Positions 21,055-31,502 of a DNA stretch of 64,000 bases are shown piece after piece. The notes beneath the pieces are model-generated. The model ran no database searches. It was not told the DNA's origin and saw only the letters and a list, made by a program, of their open reading frames with translations. The DNA is taken from NCBI GenBank assembly GCA_932521035.1, contig OW051494.1:9410001-9474000 (forward strand), in the 5' to 3' direction. This DNA is from Oscheius dolichura (taxonomy: Eukaryota > Nematoda > Chromadorea > Rhabditida > Rhabditidae). The position numbers and the translations under genes are program-made. The first letter of the stretch is position 1; every line of letters starts with the position of its first letter.

Positions 21055-22432
21055 CTAGGTGCTTTTATTGAATGGCCTACCTTCGCCAACGTAAAAGGGT
21101 TTTTTTCTTCTGCTTTCGAACTGAATGCCTTTTCCGTTGTCTGTGACATAAATGTATGGAGTAAAGGGAACCCAGGAGATTCCGACTTCCAGAAGATAAT
21201 GTTGAGAGTGATTGGTACAGTGGGTAGCGAGAGTTCCATCTGAAAATGAGATTGAAGACATATCAAGAGTAGGGAAACCTTCTGTTTCGTAATCAAGTGA
21301 CAAGTAGAATGTTCCGATGGCTTTACTTGTGAAGTTAACAAGACCCGCTGAGAGTCGATCAGGAACGTTGAGATGAAAAGTTGTGAAATTATATTCATCG
21401 CCAGTATTGCGGACAAGGGTATATCCTTGCCGTTGATTGGCTCGGTAATAGACGACTTTTTCCATTTGAACAGACCCAGACCCAGACCCAGATATGTCTA
21501 AAAATGTAAAATATTTCAGGAAAGTTATTGACATCGTTTTTTGACTACGTTGCAGGGCTGCACGGATCTGGCTTTTTCAGTTCGGGTCGGATCCGGTCGT
21601 GTTTTCGGGTCGGATCCGGGTCTGAAGGGGTTCCAACAGATCACCGTAAATAATGATTTAACGGACATTAAATTCATTTTCAAATGACATTTTTGATCAA
21701 ATACTTCTGGAATAACTGATAAAACTATGCCAGTTAACAAATTTTGCTAAATAGGAAGCTCGCTAATGAACAAAATGGCGTCTCGAGCTTTAAAAACGTT
21801 GGAAAATTCCGCAATTTCAAACGCCCGCGGATCCGAAACGGACCCGAAATTTCTCACAAAAAATCTCCGAATCCGGGTCGGATTCGGGTCTTGCGAAATC
21901 TTGGTACCCGACCCGGATCCGGTCGATTTTCGAGTCGGATCCGGGTACCCGTGCAGCCCTGCTACGTTGTTTCTATTTTCAAATTCAATTCATTACTCGC
22001 TTCTACCAGCTTCTTCAACACGCTGGTGTTTGGAATTCCTAATGAAGTATCCAAACTGAGGCTAGCAGACTGCTTCGTTTGATCAATCGAATCGGCATCA
22101 ACACGAACCCAAATCTTCTTTGATGAGTTGTTGTAGACCACAATTCGCCCGGCTTTATATTCATCTAAATTGGCAACTTTCACTCTCACAAAATTTCTTT
22201 CGTTTGCTTGGACAGGACCAATGATAAGTATTAACTTACCGTCTACTGCATAGTTAAACTGTTTTACATAAATATTTGTTCCAGCCAAAATTTCCGACTT
22301 TCTCATAATTGGATGATTTTCACAAAATACAGTCCAGGATCCGTCGTCATTTGCCGTCCAAATAGTTACAAAGGCGAAATCCCTTTGATCGCCGTGCGGA
22401 TCGAAAACAGTCTCGCTTTTATCTTCCACCAT
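21055..22432 (-). CDS. Unrecognised protein, two exons, 292 aa
   Basis: Exons 21997-22432 and 21055-21497 join in phase (145 codons + 1 nt, then 147 + 2). The protein starts MVEDKSETVFDPHGDQRDF, has alternating polar and hydrophobic strands typical of an all-beta protein (VTIWTANDDGSW, RIVVYNNSSKKIWVRV), a Gly/Ser linker (SGSGSGS) and more beta-like sequence (YLSLDYETEGFP). It has no signal peptide or helix. The donor at 21996 (A|GTAATG) was chosen because it alone keeps frame. The intron carries a hAT-like insertion. I do not recognise the family. Confidence 0.62.
21553..21961. mobile_element. hAT-like non-autonomous element with 8-bp target duplication
   Basis: The terminal inverted repeats CAGGGCTGCACGG and CCGTGCAGCCCTG are exact. 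The 8-bp direct duplication CTACGTTG lies on both sides (21545-21552 and 21962-21969). Both features are hallmarks of hAT transposons. The 409-bp interior has repeated GGATCCGG/GGGTCGGAT words in inverted order and no transposase. Confidence 0.92.
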
Positions 22433-24228
22433 TGTGTAGGAAGTGCTCGTATCGACTATGTAGTAGGTCCAGCCAGGTTTTGCGCGTGCCCTCTTATGTT
22501 ATGGTATCAGCACGCGCGCGTTTGAACTCGAATTTATTTGTTAACATTTTTACGTTATATTGATTTTTTGGCATATATTGGCCTTTCAACACTGTCAAAT
22601 CTGTTTAGAAATAATTTAGAAATTACCAGCAAGAAACCTTATCAGCCATTTCTGCATAAGATGGATAAAAATCACAATTAATGCAAATTTTTCTTTGTTA
22701 GTCGCCGTCCTAGCTTTAAAATGTATTGCAAATGCTTTTGCTACATTTTATACAACATTTTATCATGAAAAATTGAACAAAACTAAGCGAAAATTAAAGA
22801 AAACGATGAAAAATTCCAAATTAGACACCTGCGAATCTAAATATTCAAATGCGCGCGCGAAGTTGACATGTTTGCGAGACCACGCGAGCCCAGTGGCTGG
22901 ACGGTTCCTTTAATCTTTCCTTCTGTTACCTTCTGGACCTTTGGATATTTCTGCCGTGCCCTTAACAGAAGAATTAATAGCAATAAACTTCAAATAACTT
23001 CGAGAGCAGTCTACCCTGACTCGGATGCGGTTGTGCGTCCTATTGTGAACGACGACACAAGTCCAATTACGATTATTTTCCATTTAACTGTAAATATTAA
23101 ATCTGGCTAAAACCAGGTTACGGTAGGTAGTGAAGAAGAAGAAATAAAGGATACGAAGAGGGAGAGAGAAAAATCGGTGATTATCTGCTCTACGCAAAGG
23201 CTAATGGGTGGCCTTTGTCCTCATCAGTTGGGCGTATTCTTGCTGATAAGCGGAGAAACGACTCTTTGAAGTGGAATTACCCCAAGATTATTGAGGAACT
23301 ATTTTTAATTAGCGTACGGAGGGGATTGTTATCTTAACACAAGGCAACTTTTGAGAAATAAACTAATGCCTTACTCTTTTTTTCCATATTTGATATGGTA
23401 GGTGTTCTTAATCAGTCGCCCACAAACTATCTATTAGAATTTTCCCGGCATTTCTCAGTGAACGCTTTCTCAATAATGTCATGCTTTTTCTTTTTTTCTA
23501 ACTCTTTTGCCTGAAATATCAGCGATGAGAAGGCATGGAAGGGTCTTTGTTTGATAAAGATAGCAGAAAAGGGGCTTGCAAAGGCATGGCAGAGTGAGGG
23601 AGACAAAAAACGATGCAGTCTAGACTTTGGGAAATCCGAATTTGCAGATCATTTATGTTGTAAACTCATGGGGCTTAACAAATCTGCAAAATCCATTTTT
23701 TGCGTTATAGAAAACCTACATTTTCTAGTTGAACATGATACCAATAGTAAAATGTCAGTTGCTAGAGATCAAAATAACTGACTTGTGCACATAAACTGTT
23801 GTCATGTTTGTTTAGCGATTTATAAATAAAATGAACCGATTATCTCACTGTTACCCCGTCTTTTTTACCAGTTTACCTTCCTTTACGTATACTGATGGCC
23901 GGTTGGATAATGGTGGGTGTGACAGCATAGTGCAGTGAGAAATTGAGCGTGCCCATTGAACAAGATTGTGAAATAACGGCGGCAAACATCATTGACTTGC
24001 ACAAAAGAACCCATTCTCTTGGAAAATCAACTCCTGGACACTCTTTTCATTTGAAATTCACAGTTTGCCGCCCATTTGATTAACAGAGAGCGTCAATAAA
24101 GTTCCATTTTACTCGTCACTTTCTACCGAGCGGCTGTTCCTATTTTTTTCCCTTTTATCTTTTTCTTACCTGAAAATATTACCGTTTACAGGCCATAAAA
24201 CATTTGCTGTGATAATTTCCTCTGGACA
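22433..24228. other. Intergenic, 1.8 kb; no gene supported
   Basis: Short GCGCGCG-containing inverted words lie near 22502 and 22850. The 70-80-aa open frames have no paralogue or domain support. The last 200 bp are presumably the promoter side of the F-box-like gene at 24229. Confidence 0.45.
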
Positions 24229-25191
24229 ATGGAGTTTTCTCTACTTTCTCTCAATTCGGCTCTTTTAGAAAAGATTATCAATAAGGTAAGCTCTGTTCAC
24301 TTCTATTTTCCTTCAAGAAATTTACTTTAGCTCGAAGGGAAAAGCTATTTCCGTCTCCAGCAGACATGCCATTATGTGAATGACTTTATCCATAGCAGTC
24401 CGAATATCTCTGTTCGCATAAATCAAAGAATACTTTACTGCTTTTGGCCAGTCTGGAATGAGATAAAATCCTCTTGTTCTTTCTCTATAAACAAGAATGT
24501 CGATCTGCTGTATGGAACTCGGGTGTTTTCCAATGTACTTGAAAAGGATATTTCTCCTATTCTCGCTGTTTTGAAGAGGAATCGAATAACTGGCAATGAG
24601 CTCTCGTTGCTTAATGTGCCCGTGGAAAAATGTGCAGAATTGATAAATATTCTGAAACCTATGAAGGTCAATATAAGCAACGCTGGATTTAATAGATGGG
24701 AGGCTCTGTTCCAATCAAAGACACTGGTAGGTTTCGCTTCTTTATTTTCGGAGTCTGAATTTTTTTTAATTTTTCCTTTTTTTCAATTATTTTTTAATTT
24801 TTCCTTCAGAAGCATATCTACTTACGGCAAACCAGTCAAATTGACTCTTTTGACCTGGCTCGCACTTTTTTACGGGTATAAAATTAATATTTCATCTCAT
24901 TATCTATTTCAGTGCCTCTTTTCTGGGACTTTCCCAAATCGCCGCGAATTTTCTCTTCATACGCCATTGGGAAACGGGCTACCTTCGCTGGAATGGGATG
25001 ACAATTCGCCTTCAGTGGAACAAATGGAAGAAGCACTCGGTGAATACGAGCTGACACTCCAAGAACATCACTATTATTATCTAGTTTTCTCGGTGAAGTT
25101 GCCCGATCATTTTCCTCCCAGGTCTGAATGCTACCTAAGATTTGTTCGAAAAAAATATGCCAAGTTTGAATACTTTTCCTCGGAGCAGTAG
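24229..25191 (+). CDS. F-box-like protein, complete paralogue 2 (265 aa)
   Basis: Four exons close in phase: 24229-24285, 24331-24726, 24810-24875, 24913-25191. It starts MEFSLLSLNSALLEKIINKL and continues YFRLQQTCHYVNDFI, parallel to the F-box-like N-terminus of the gene at 19468. NRITGNELSLLNVPVEKCAE, then FNRWEALFQSKTL and LPDHFPPRSECYLRFV match the paralogues. It lacks the exon boundary inside exon 2 that paralogue 1 has, and its third exon is much shorter, so the two genes diverged some time ago. Function as an F-box adaptor is inferred. Confidence 0.72.
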
Positions 25192-25475
25192 TCAGAAGAT
25201 GATTAGTACGCCCGTTTTGCTTTGTATTGTTGGATTTTGTGAGAAATAAACCTTATTTTGTTATTTTACAGATATTTCACTGTCTCCTATAAACATCTGC
25301 TCTTATTTTTTTTCCATTGGAGAGAAAGGAGCAGATCTGCTTAGAAAATCAGAAACTTTCGGGCTTTTTTGAACAAATTCTTTAACATTTTTATCGAAGA
25401 CCTGCATGAGCTCTTCCTATAAAAGCTTTATTTTCGAAAAGTCATTTTATACATAAACTGCACAATAAAAGAAAG
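25192..25475. other. Convergent intergenic
   Basis: An AATAAA signal for the upstream gene lies near 25246. Nothing else is seen. Confidence 0.5.
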
Positions 25476-26094
25476 TTAGCGAGTTCCATTCTCATAAATG
25501 ACATCAGCAATAATAAACGTTCCAAATGTGCCGCGGGCTTTAAAGATGACTTTACATGAAGATCTTGGATAACAATATTGGGGTAATGCGATCTCAACGG
25601 ATAATAGCTCTCTACTTTCCGTCTTCACCCAATTAAAACCATTTAGCGCCTCTTCCAATTCCGTCATAGTGACTCCTGCCGTTACTCCAACACCCGTTGA
25701 AAAATGAAACTCTTGGAAGATCCATTGCCTGGAGAGTAAAAGCTGAAAAAGCGGAGTTTCTTTATTATAGTACTCAATTTCTACATTCAAAATTGTCCGC
25801 AGCCATTGGGATGACCTTGTCAGATCTCTGACGCCTTTCAAATTCACCGAGACAATCGGAAACATGGACAGGAGCTGTGGTACAGCCTCGGTTAAATCAT
25901 CTGGACCGAGTACTACAGAAACGTCTCTCTGGTAGAAAATAAATGGAATAGAACACAATCTACGAGTGTTCTTGAATGGAAAAGAGCTTCATATTTGTCA
26001 CAGCGCCTACTGTCTATAGTGGCCTTTACTGGTTTCAAAATGTCAAGCATTGTCATGCACTGTTCTCTAGTCCAATCCGACTCCCGCATGTATA
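25476..26094 (-). pseudogene. 5'-truncated F-box-like paralogue 3
   Basis: Exons 25964 to about 26094 and 25476-25928 encode the second half of the family: RESDWTREQCMTMLDILKP, KYEALFHSRTL, then RDVSVVLGPDDL, AVPQLLSMF and LPQYCYPRSSCKVIF. Alignment with paralogue 1 (WSKEQC, HLNPDDLAIVVPQLL) is clear. The F-box-like N-terminal exons are absent; upstream sequence changes at about 26100 to an unrelated gene fragment on the other strand. It is probably a dead copy, although the remaining frame is open. Confidence 0.68.
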
Positions 26095-26125
26095 AAACAT
26101 TACAGGTTATTTGACATTTTGTTAG

Positions 26126-26451
26126 GGTCGGCTCACTCCTCCCAGGAGGCCACCGTCAGCTGGGAGACCCATTGGCTGGCCGTCGTCCAGAGCCTCGGCT
26201 TTTCATATGTCCATCTAACCAAGGTAGGCCTCAATTTTCTGTTTATTTTTGACCATTTTGGAATTTTCTAGACTGGAACGCAGTTGACAGTCTGTCCGAT
26301 GCGACTCCACCCCCATATTTTTCCTTATTTGGCGTGGATTATCACTGAGAAAGAAGTGGTTACCGTGATTGACGCCTTCCTGGGAGAAGATTTCTTACCG
26401 TTGGAGACGGTTCTGCGGTATTATTCGAGCAATATTGACTACGATTCACAG
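26126..26451 (+). pseudogene. Two-exon fragment of an unrelated gene
   Basis: Exon pieces up to 26223 and 26272-26451 join in phase with good splice sites on both sides. They encode SWETHWLAVVQSLGFSYVHL, then TGTQLTVCPM, WIITEKEVVTVIDAFLGEDF and LRYYSSNIDYDSQ before another donor. Base composition is more GC-rich than the neighbours. No start or stop exon is present. It looks like a captured internal piece of a gene, inserted where paralogue 3 is truncated. I do not recognise the parent. Confidence 0.5.
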
Positions 26452-26535
26452 GTAATCCACAGTTTTATAGAAATTCATAGAACAAGTATAATTTTTATTG
26501 AAATTTCAATGTTATACAATTAAATTAATGAGGGT

Positions 26536-27756
26536 TTAATGGCGGTAGAACGGTAGAATATCTATTAGATGTTTTCCTTCGTGAAGATCAGGAGAAGTTG
26601 CTCTCTGTTCCGGTGAATCAGTTGCCATGTCATAGATGTAGATTGAACCTGAAAAAACGAAAGCATAATTAATTGGCATACCCATTAGAAATCGACTATG
26701 ACTATGTTTCTATTGATGATTGGATAATTACCTGCTTTTGTTGTCATTACGCAGGCCTTCGGCCGCCTCCCGAAACAAATGCTAACAACTTTGTCCTCAT
26801 CGTTTTTTCTTTCATCCAATACCATAGATAGACTCCTTACAAAGTAGTGATCCCGTTGATCTGCTTCTGGATCGGATGATTCAATATTCTCGTACTGAAA
26901 TCAACAATAGGAAGAAATATAGCTGTTTACTTACCTGGAGATTAGTAAAACAGTCTTTGCCATCTTTCTGCGTCTTCTGATATTCTACTTTCTTTGTCGG
27001 GATATCGGTAAAGCACTTCAGACGCCTAGCTGGTCCCAGGTTAAAGTAGGCATTTTGTCGAACAAGTTTCAATTCGACCAACGGCATATTTGTAGAAAAC
27101 CCTTCTGTCGATCGACAGTCAGCGTTCTTCGATGTTATTACTGAATATTGATTATCATAGATAATCTTGTAAGCAGCGTAGGACACATTTTTACCCAAAT
27201 AAATTTTTTCATCCTGAAAGATTAAATAAAAACTATAGGAATTCATAGAAATAATTACCTTTCCTACTCGATTCTCCCTACTTAAATAGTAAGAAACTGC
27301 AGCTAATTCAAGATTGCCTCTATAGGTATAGCCTTTATTAAATAAGCTAACAGTATTCTTCTTCCATCTGACCAGAAGGGTAATATTTTCACGAAATGTA
27401 CCATCAATAGTGCACAGTACCGCATTCAGTTGATTATACCTTATGAACATCTGAAAATCAAAAGTAAACCAGAAAGAGGTGCAAACTTACTGTAAACAGA
27501 TTTTTATTTATATTATTTTCAGTTGCATTCTCTAACCAAGTAGTATCTTGAAATATTAGATTTTTTTGGCTCTTTTGATAATCTTCAAAATTTAAAGGGT
27601 AGTCGAAGTTCGTTCGAGATTCGTCTAATCTTCCGAAGTAACCCCTATTTTTTAAAACTTCTTCATCAGTTATAAGTTTAGTTCCATCAGTTCCAAAAAT
27701 ACATACGCGTTCTGGTTGAGGAAGTTGAAAGGGTTGATTCGTACTGAAACAATACT
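26536..27756 (-). CDS. Unrecognised gene, five exons, 5' end not found
   Basis: Exons 27491-27756, 27259-27450, 26935-27213, 26732-26894 and 26536-26648 join in phase and end at a stop at 26536, giving about 337 aa. The first exon found starts after an acceptor (EYCFSTNQPFQLPQPERVC), so an upstream exon with the start is missing or lies in the duplicated sequence beyond 27757. The protein has scattered cysteines, N-glycosylation-like sites and beta-rich sequence (ENITLLVRWKKNTVSLF), which would suit a secreted protein, but no signal peptide is visible. The function is unknown. Confidence 0.6.
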
Positions 27757-28333
27757 CTGAATTAAAAAAAGAAAGCAGTTAACAAGGTAAAAAAGAAGCA
27801 GCTAAGGAAATTTTGATAATCCGACGTTGACACCTCCTTTTATGGTGGTGCAATTTGTCACCTTTTGAAACTATGGCTCTCTAGGATTATTTGTCGTGTA
27901 CCTATTTTTCATAAGTTCTTTCGTAAGAACCCGGATCGTCTGTCTGATAGTCGGAAATGCCTGCCCTATCAAACAGACCGTAGGCTTATTAGCCACGTCT
28001 TTCTATCACGGCGGAAGGGGTTATCAGTATTAGGAGGCGTCGGTCTGTCGCCAATTTTAGTGATTTTCCCACCAAGAAATTGTACCATGATCTAAAAAAG
28101 AGCCAAGAAATAATAGTCTTATGAAAATTTGTTCGCGTAAACCCCTTGTCAGAGCGCCAATCGAATCGACTGGAAAAGACATTCCCGGAAGGAATTGGAA
28201 TGTATGGTTAGAAAAGAAAAAGAAATTTAGTTCCACGTGAACTACAGCTCTTCCTAGATTTTCCATGTCACGGGAACTTAATTTCGCATCGTGGTTCTTG
28301 TTTTCAGTGCAAGATTGAGAAGATTATCTGATT
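27757..28333. other. Duplicated segment with a decayed small-family exon
   Basis: Positions 27820-28095 recur at about 38950-39205 (shared words CCTCCTTTTATGGTGGTGCA, CTATGGCTCTCTAGGATTAT). Within it lies a decayed minus-strand copy of the KIGD..TP exon found at 18220. No intact gene is seen. Confidence 0.6.
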
Positions 28334-29560
28334 AAAACTACTGTCAGGGACCTTTGGATTAAGTGAAAGACTTACAAAAGGCCTTTTTTACCGTGGTACG
28401 TGGTACCATTCGAAAGGGCATCAAAAGTTATGCTCCTCAGCAATTTTGTAGCTGCGACGGGTCGTGGGTAACCGTGTGACACCGTCTTTTTGCTTTATAT
28501 GGTTAACGGTAAATTCGTCTTGTCATTGTATAGAGCAACCACACAAAACATTACCAGGTGACGCAACTGGTAAAGCGCCAGTATGGTAATTCAATGGTTT
28601 TGGTTCGGTTTCCTTTCTCTGTTTAGCTTTTTGCTTTTGTTTTGTGCGTTGTTTCGTATCGATACACACTTGTATCGATCAACGATGGATCAATGATGGC
28701 ACCAAGATTTACAACAACATTTTTTACTGATTCATGACAACAGGTTATGTTCGCTTCTGTAACTCATGACCTGCGGTGATGAATGGAATTTAGATATGGC
28801 TGTCAAGTGAGAAGCGAAACCGAACGAAGTCCCTGATACAAAGAAAAAGGTCTGGGAAATTAAACTAATTTGCAAAAACAAAACCAAAAAAAAAGAAGAG
28901 CAAAAAGCAAATCAGAAGGACCCGAAATAGGACCATCGGATTACCATACTGGCGCTTTACCAGTTGCGTCACCTGGTAATGTTTTGTGTGGTTGCTCTAT
29001 ACAATGACAAGACGAATTTACCCTTAACCATATAACGGAAAAAAGCCGGTGTCACACGGTTACCCACGACCCGTCGCAGCTACAAAATTGCTGAGGAGCA
29101 TAACTTTTGATGCCCTTTCGAATGGTACCACTCCCTCCTCGGGAACTGGACACGAGGTAAAAATTAAAAACCCTTGTTAGCGTCCTTTTTCGTAAAGCCC
29201 TTTGGCAGGATTTAGCATTTTTGAAATTGGAGCTGCCAGGAATCTGAATACACTGTACGCCTTTACAAGCAATTTTCCTCGTCAGATTGGGCCAACCTTC
29301 AACTTCACCGTGGTGATACCACCACGCGCATTTGACTAAGCCTCGGGGGGCGGCCGCCCCCCTAACCCCCTTCCAAACATCCGGAAATGAGTAAAATAGG
29401 CATTACTAAGCCTACACCTGCCTTCAGCAGGAAAATTGGGGAGTTTCAGAAAGTTGGTGATATTACCATGGTGAGTTTTCCGTGGTGAGGTTGAACGTTC
29501 GCCGGGCTTTACAGAAAAAGGACGCTAAGTCTTTCACTTAATCCTGACAGTCCTTTTAAA
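28334..29560. repeat. TTAA-type element enclosing a large foldback
   Basis: The outer ends carry ACTGTCAGGGACCT and the inverse ending CCTTTTAAA. Inside, arms of about 190 bp at 28401-28590 and 28941-29131 are nearly perfect inverted copies (GGTACCATTCGAAAGGGCAT and inverse). The intervening 350 bp has no coding signal. The block 29340-29510 matches part of 17565-18125. Confidence 0.75.
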
Positions 29561-29788
29561 GGAACTGCCAGGGACCTAGGAAGCTGACAGTAGATTTTCG
29601 CTGGCTTTGAGAAAGCCCGGGAAATGAGCTTTTCACGCATGCGCAATTCACAAGTTTTTTTCGTTTTTTAACGTTTTTTTTATCACTTGGCCTTACTTTT
29701 CATCAATAGTCAAGAAAACGCAAGAAAATACGAAGAGTCGCCGCGGGACCACTGCCCCCTACGCCTAGGTCCTTGACAGTTCCTTTAA
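29557..29788. repeat. MITE, TTAAAGGAACTG ends
   Basis: Inverted ends AAAGGAACTGCCAGGGACCT and AGGTCCTTGACAGTTCCTTT are 232 bp apart with TTAA-like borders. It abuts the preceding element. Confidence 0.75.
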
Positions 29789-30044
29789 TGCCATAGAAGT
29801 GCAGAACGCGCAGCCAAGCCCAACCATGCAAAGAAAAGAAAAAGGTCGACAACTTTACAACAAGACCGCATTTGTCTCATCGAAGCCTTTTGGGCAAACA
29901 GTGAAGAAAAATCGCGAGAAATCGAAAATCCTGGAAAAAAAACCACTGGTGCTCAAGAGGTCCAGCGCGGACGGTTCTCCGACCTGTTACGGTGCCCCAA
30001 GATTCTGTCCCCACCCTCCAGAATGGTCGTCTTTCATCGCAGCA

Positions 30045-30190
30045 GACAGTTCAGCCCCCCCCCCCCCCCCCTTTTTTTTTCATCACCTTTCACTATGGAG
30101 CGGAGGGAAGTCAACACTCTTCTTATCAACACTCTTCTTATCAACACTCTTCTTATCAACACTCTTCTGATCAACACTCGTCTGATCACC
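30045..30190. repeat. Poly-C run and 15-bp minisatellite
   Basis: A run of C (about 30056-30072) precedes about four tandem copies of CAACACTCTTCTTAT. Flanking words match the dispersed repeat at 6271 and 10937. Confidence 0.8.
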
Positions 30191-30412
30191 AAAATAGAAC
30201 GGGATATCATCGTCACGTATCACGGGCACATTTGGAGGCAGAGAGGAGGTGCACTCCTGGTTCCTATAATAGTTTAGTAGTTCTTCCAGATTCTCCATGG
30301 GTGTCCTGGGCGGTTTCCCCAGCGTTTCTTCACCACTACAGCCCTCCGAATCGTCTACAAATGCCACATCTTTCGGGGCAATCCTTATTAAGTCCATCGG
30401 GAGTTCAGAGTT
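30083..30412 (-). CDS. Exon with the family's central module and a (VDKKS)n tail
   Basis: This is an open frame from an acceptor at 30412 to a stop at 30083. It reads MDLIRIAPKDVAFVDDSE, then MENLEELLNYYRNQEC and PPNVPVIRDDD, aligning with the central module elsewhere (LERLEQFENQEC at 37.4 kb). The C-terminus is a run of VDQKS/VDKKS repeats encoded by a 15-bp minisatellite (about 30113-30175), so the tail has expanded from repeat DNA. A start exon was not found; the first in-frame Met is near 30396. It may be a module copy joined to a repeat. Confidence 0.45.
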   Translation of the reverse strand, partial: NSELPMDLIRIAPKDVAFVDDSEGCSGEETLGKPPRTPMENLEELLNYYRNQECTSSLPPNVPVIRDDDIPFYFGDQTSVDQKSVDKKSVDKKSVDKKSVDFPPLHSER

Positions 30413-30596
30413 CTGCAATAGTTGTCGATATAGAATAAGGGATCTTAAAGAAAGTTACAGAATTTCACCTCCTCTTCCAAGGCGAAAGGAGACTCCGGGG
30501 CGTAACTCGGCAAGCTCGCATTTTTACCAATACAAAGTTTTTCACGAAAATGCAAGACAAAAGAGAAATCTCGAAAAAAACGCTTTTGACCGAGTT

Positions 30597-30980
30597 TTAA
30601 AGGAATAGTCAGGGAGTTTTTCGACCAGGTCTCAGAAAATAGAGAATTTTCGCTGATGCACTATTTTATAAATCTTAAAAATGTCAAAATAAGGAGAAAA
30701 ATGCGTTCAAAGTGCTCGAATATCGACCAACGTCAGCACCCACGTTACGGACGCACGCCGGTGCCCGGGAAGAGAGGGTTTTTTTTTTTCAAAATTTCGT
30801 CAGCATTCGTCAGCATTTTGATGATTTGTCGCTATTTTTATGGTTTCTTTTCATTTTTTCAACATTTTAAACGGGTCCTATGAGTACACTAAAGGTAAAT
30901 ATAATGAAAACAATGAAATATGAAAAAAAAACGCTTTTTATGTTTACGGTAGCTGAAAAACTCCCTGACTGTTCCTTTAA
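30597..30980. repeat. MITE with TTAA borders
   Basis: Ends TTAAAGGAATAGTCAGGGAG and the inverse CTCCCTGACTGTTCCTTTAA are 384 bp apart, from the same end family as 13023-13266. Confidence 0.78.
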
Positions 30981-31326
30981 AGGAACTCTGAGGAACCCAG
31001 GCGGGTTACTGTAGCAGAGGAAAACAGGACAACGAAATTGACCTTTTCATAAAAAACGAAAAACATAATCAGAATCAGCGTCAAAAACTGAATCGAATGA
31101 GCTAGGTTTTCGCTGCGGGACCACTGTGCTCAATCAGGCAAAATCAAGGGGCCCCTCAGGCTTCCTTTAGGACTGCCAAAAATTTTTGGTTCCGACTGGA
31201 AAGGTGAAATTATGCATGGAATTTTTTTCAGACAACCCTCTACCCAGTCCCCTTTGACCGAACGCATTTGGTCATGAAATAACTGAGCTGTAATCAAAAA
31301 AACCAAACTTATGGCGCGCCCTAATA

Positions 31327-31502
31327 TAGTCTGTCAAGAAAAAAGACGACATTCAAGGTCTAATTCGCCAAGAACAAATTTTAGTGGTGGGGCGCACTGA
31401 CAGATAATTTTCGAGCGGCCAAGAAGAATAAAAGGCCAGTAAGTTCGGCTCGCGGCTAAATCGTTAGACCTTGAATGTCGTCTTTTTTCTTGACAGACTA
31501 TA
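31327..31502. repeat. TA-flanked MITE with 37-bp perfect ends
   Basis: Ends TAGTCTGTCAAGAAAAAAGA (perfect inverted match continuing through GACATTCAAGGTCTAA) enclose about 175 bp. The TA borders suggest a Tc1/mariner-type source. Confidence 0.85.

Noticed and set aside
24376-25191. 271-aa unspliced reading of the second F-box-like gene
   Set aside because: It reads through introns 24727-24809 and 24876-24912. Splicing restores the match to the paralogue at 19468.
29799-30170. 123-aa plus-strand open frame
   Set aside because: It spans a poly-C run and a minisatellite; no paralogue or splice support.
30113-30175. CRISPR-like tandem array
   Set aside because: 15-bp units without unique spacers, in a eukaryotic context. 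It is a minisatellite.
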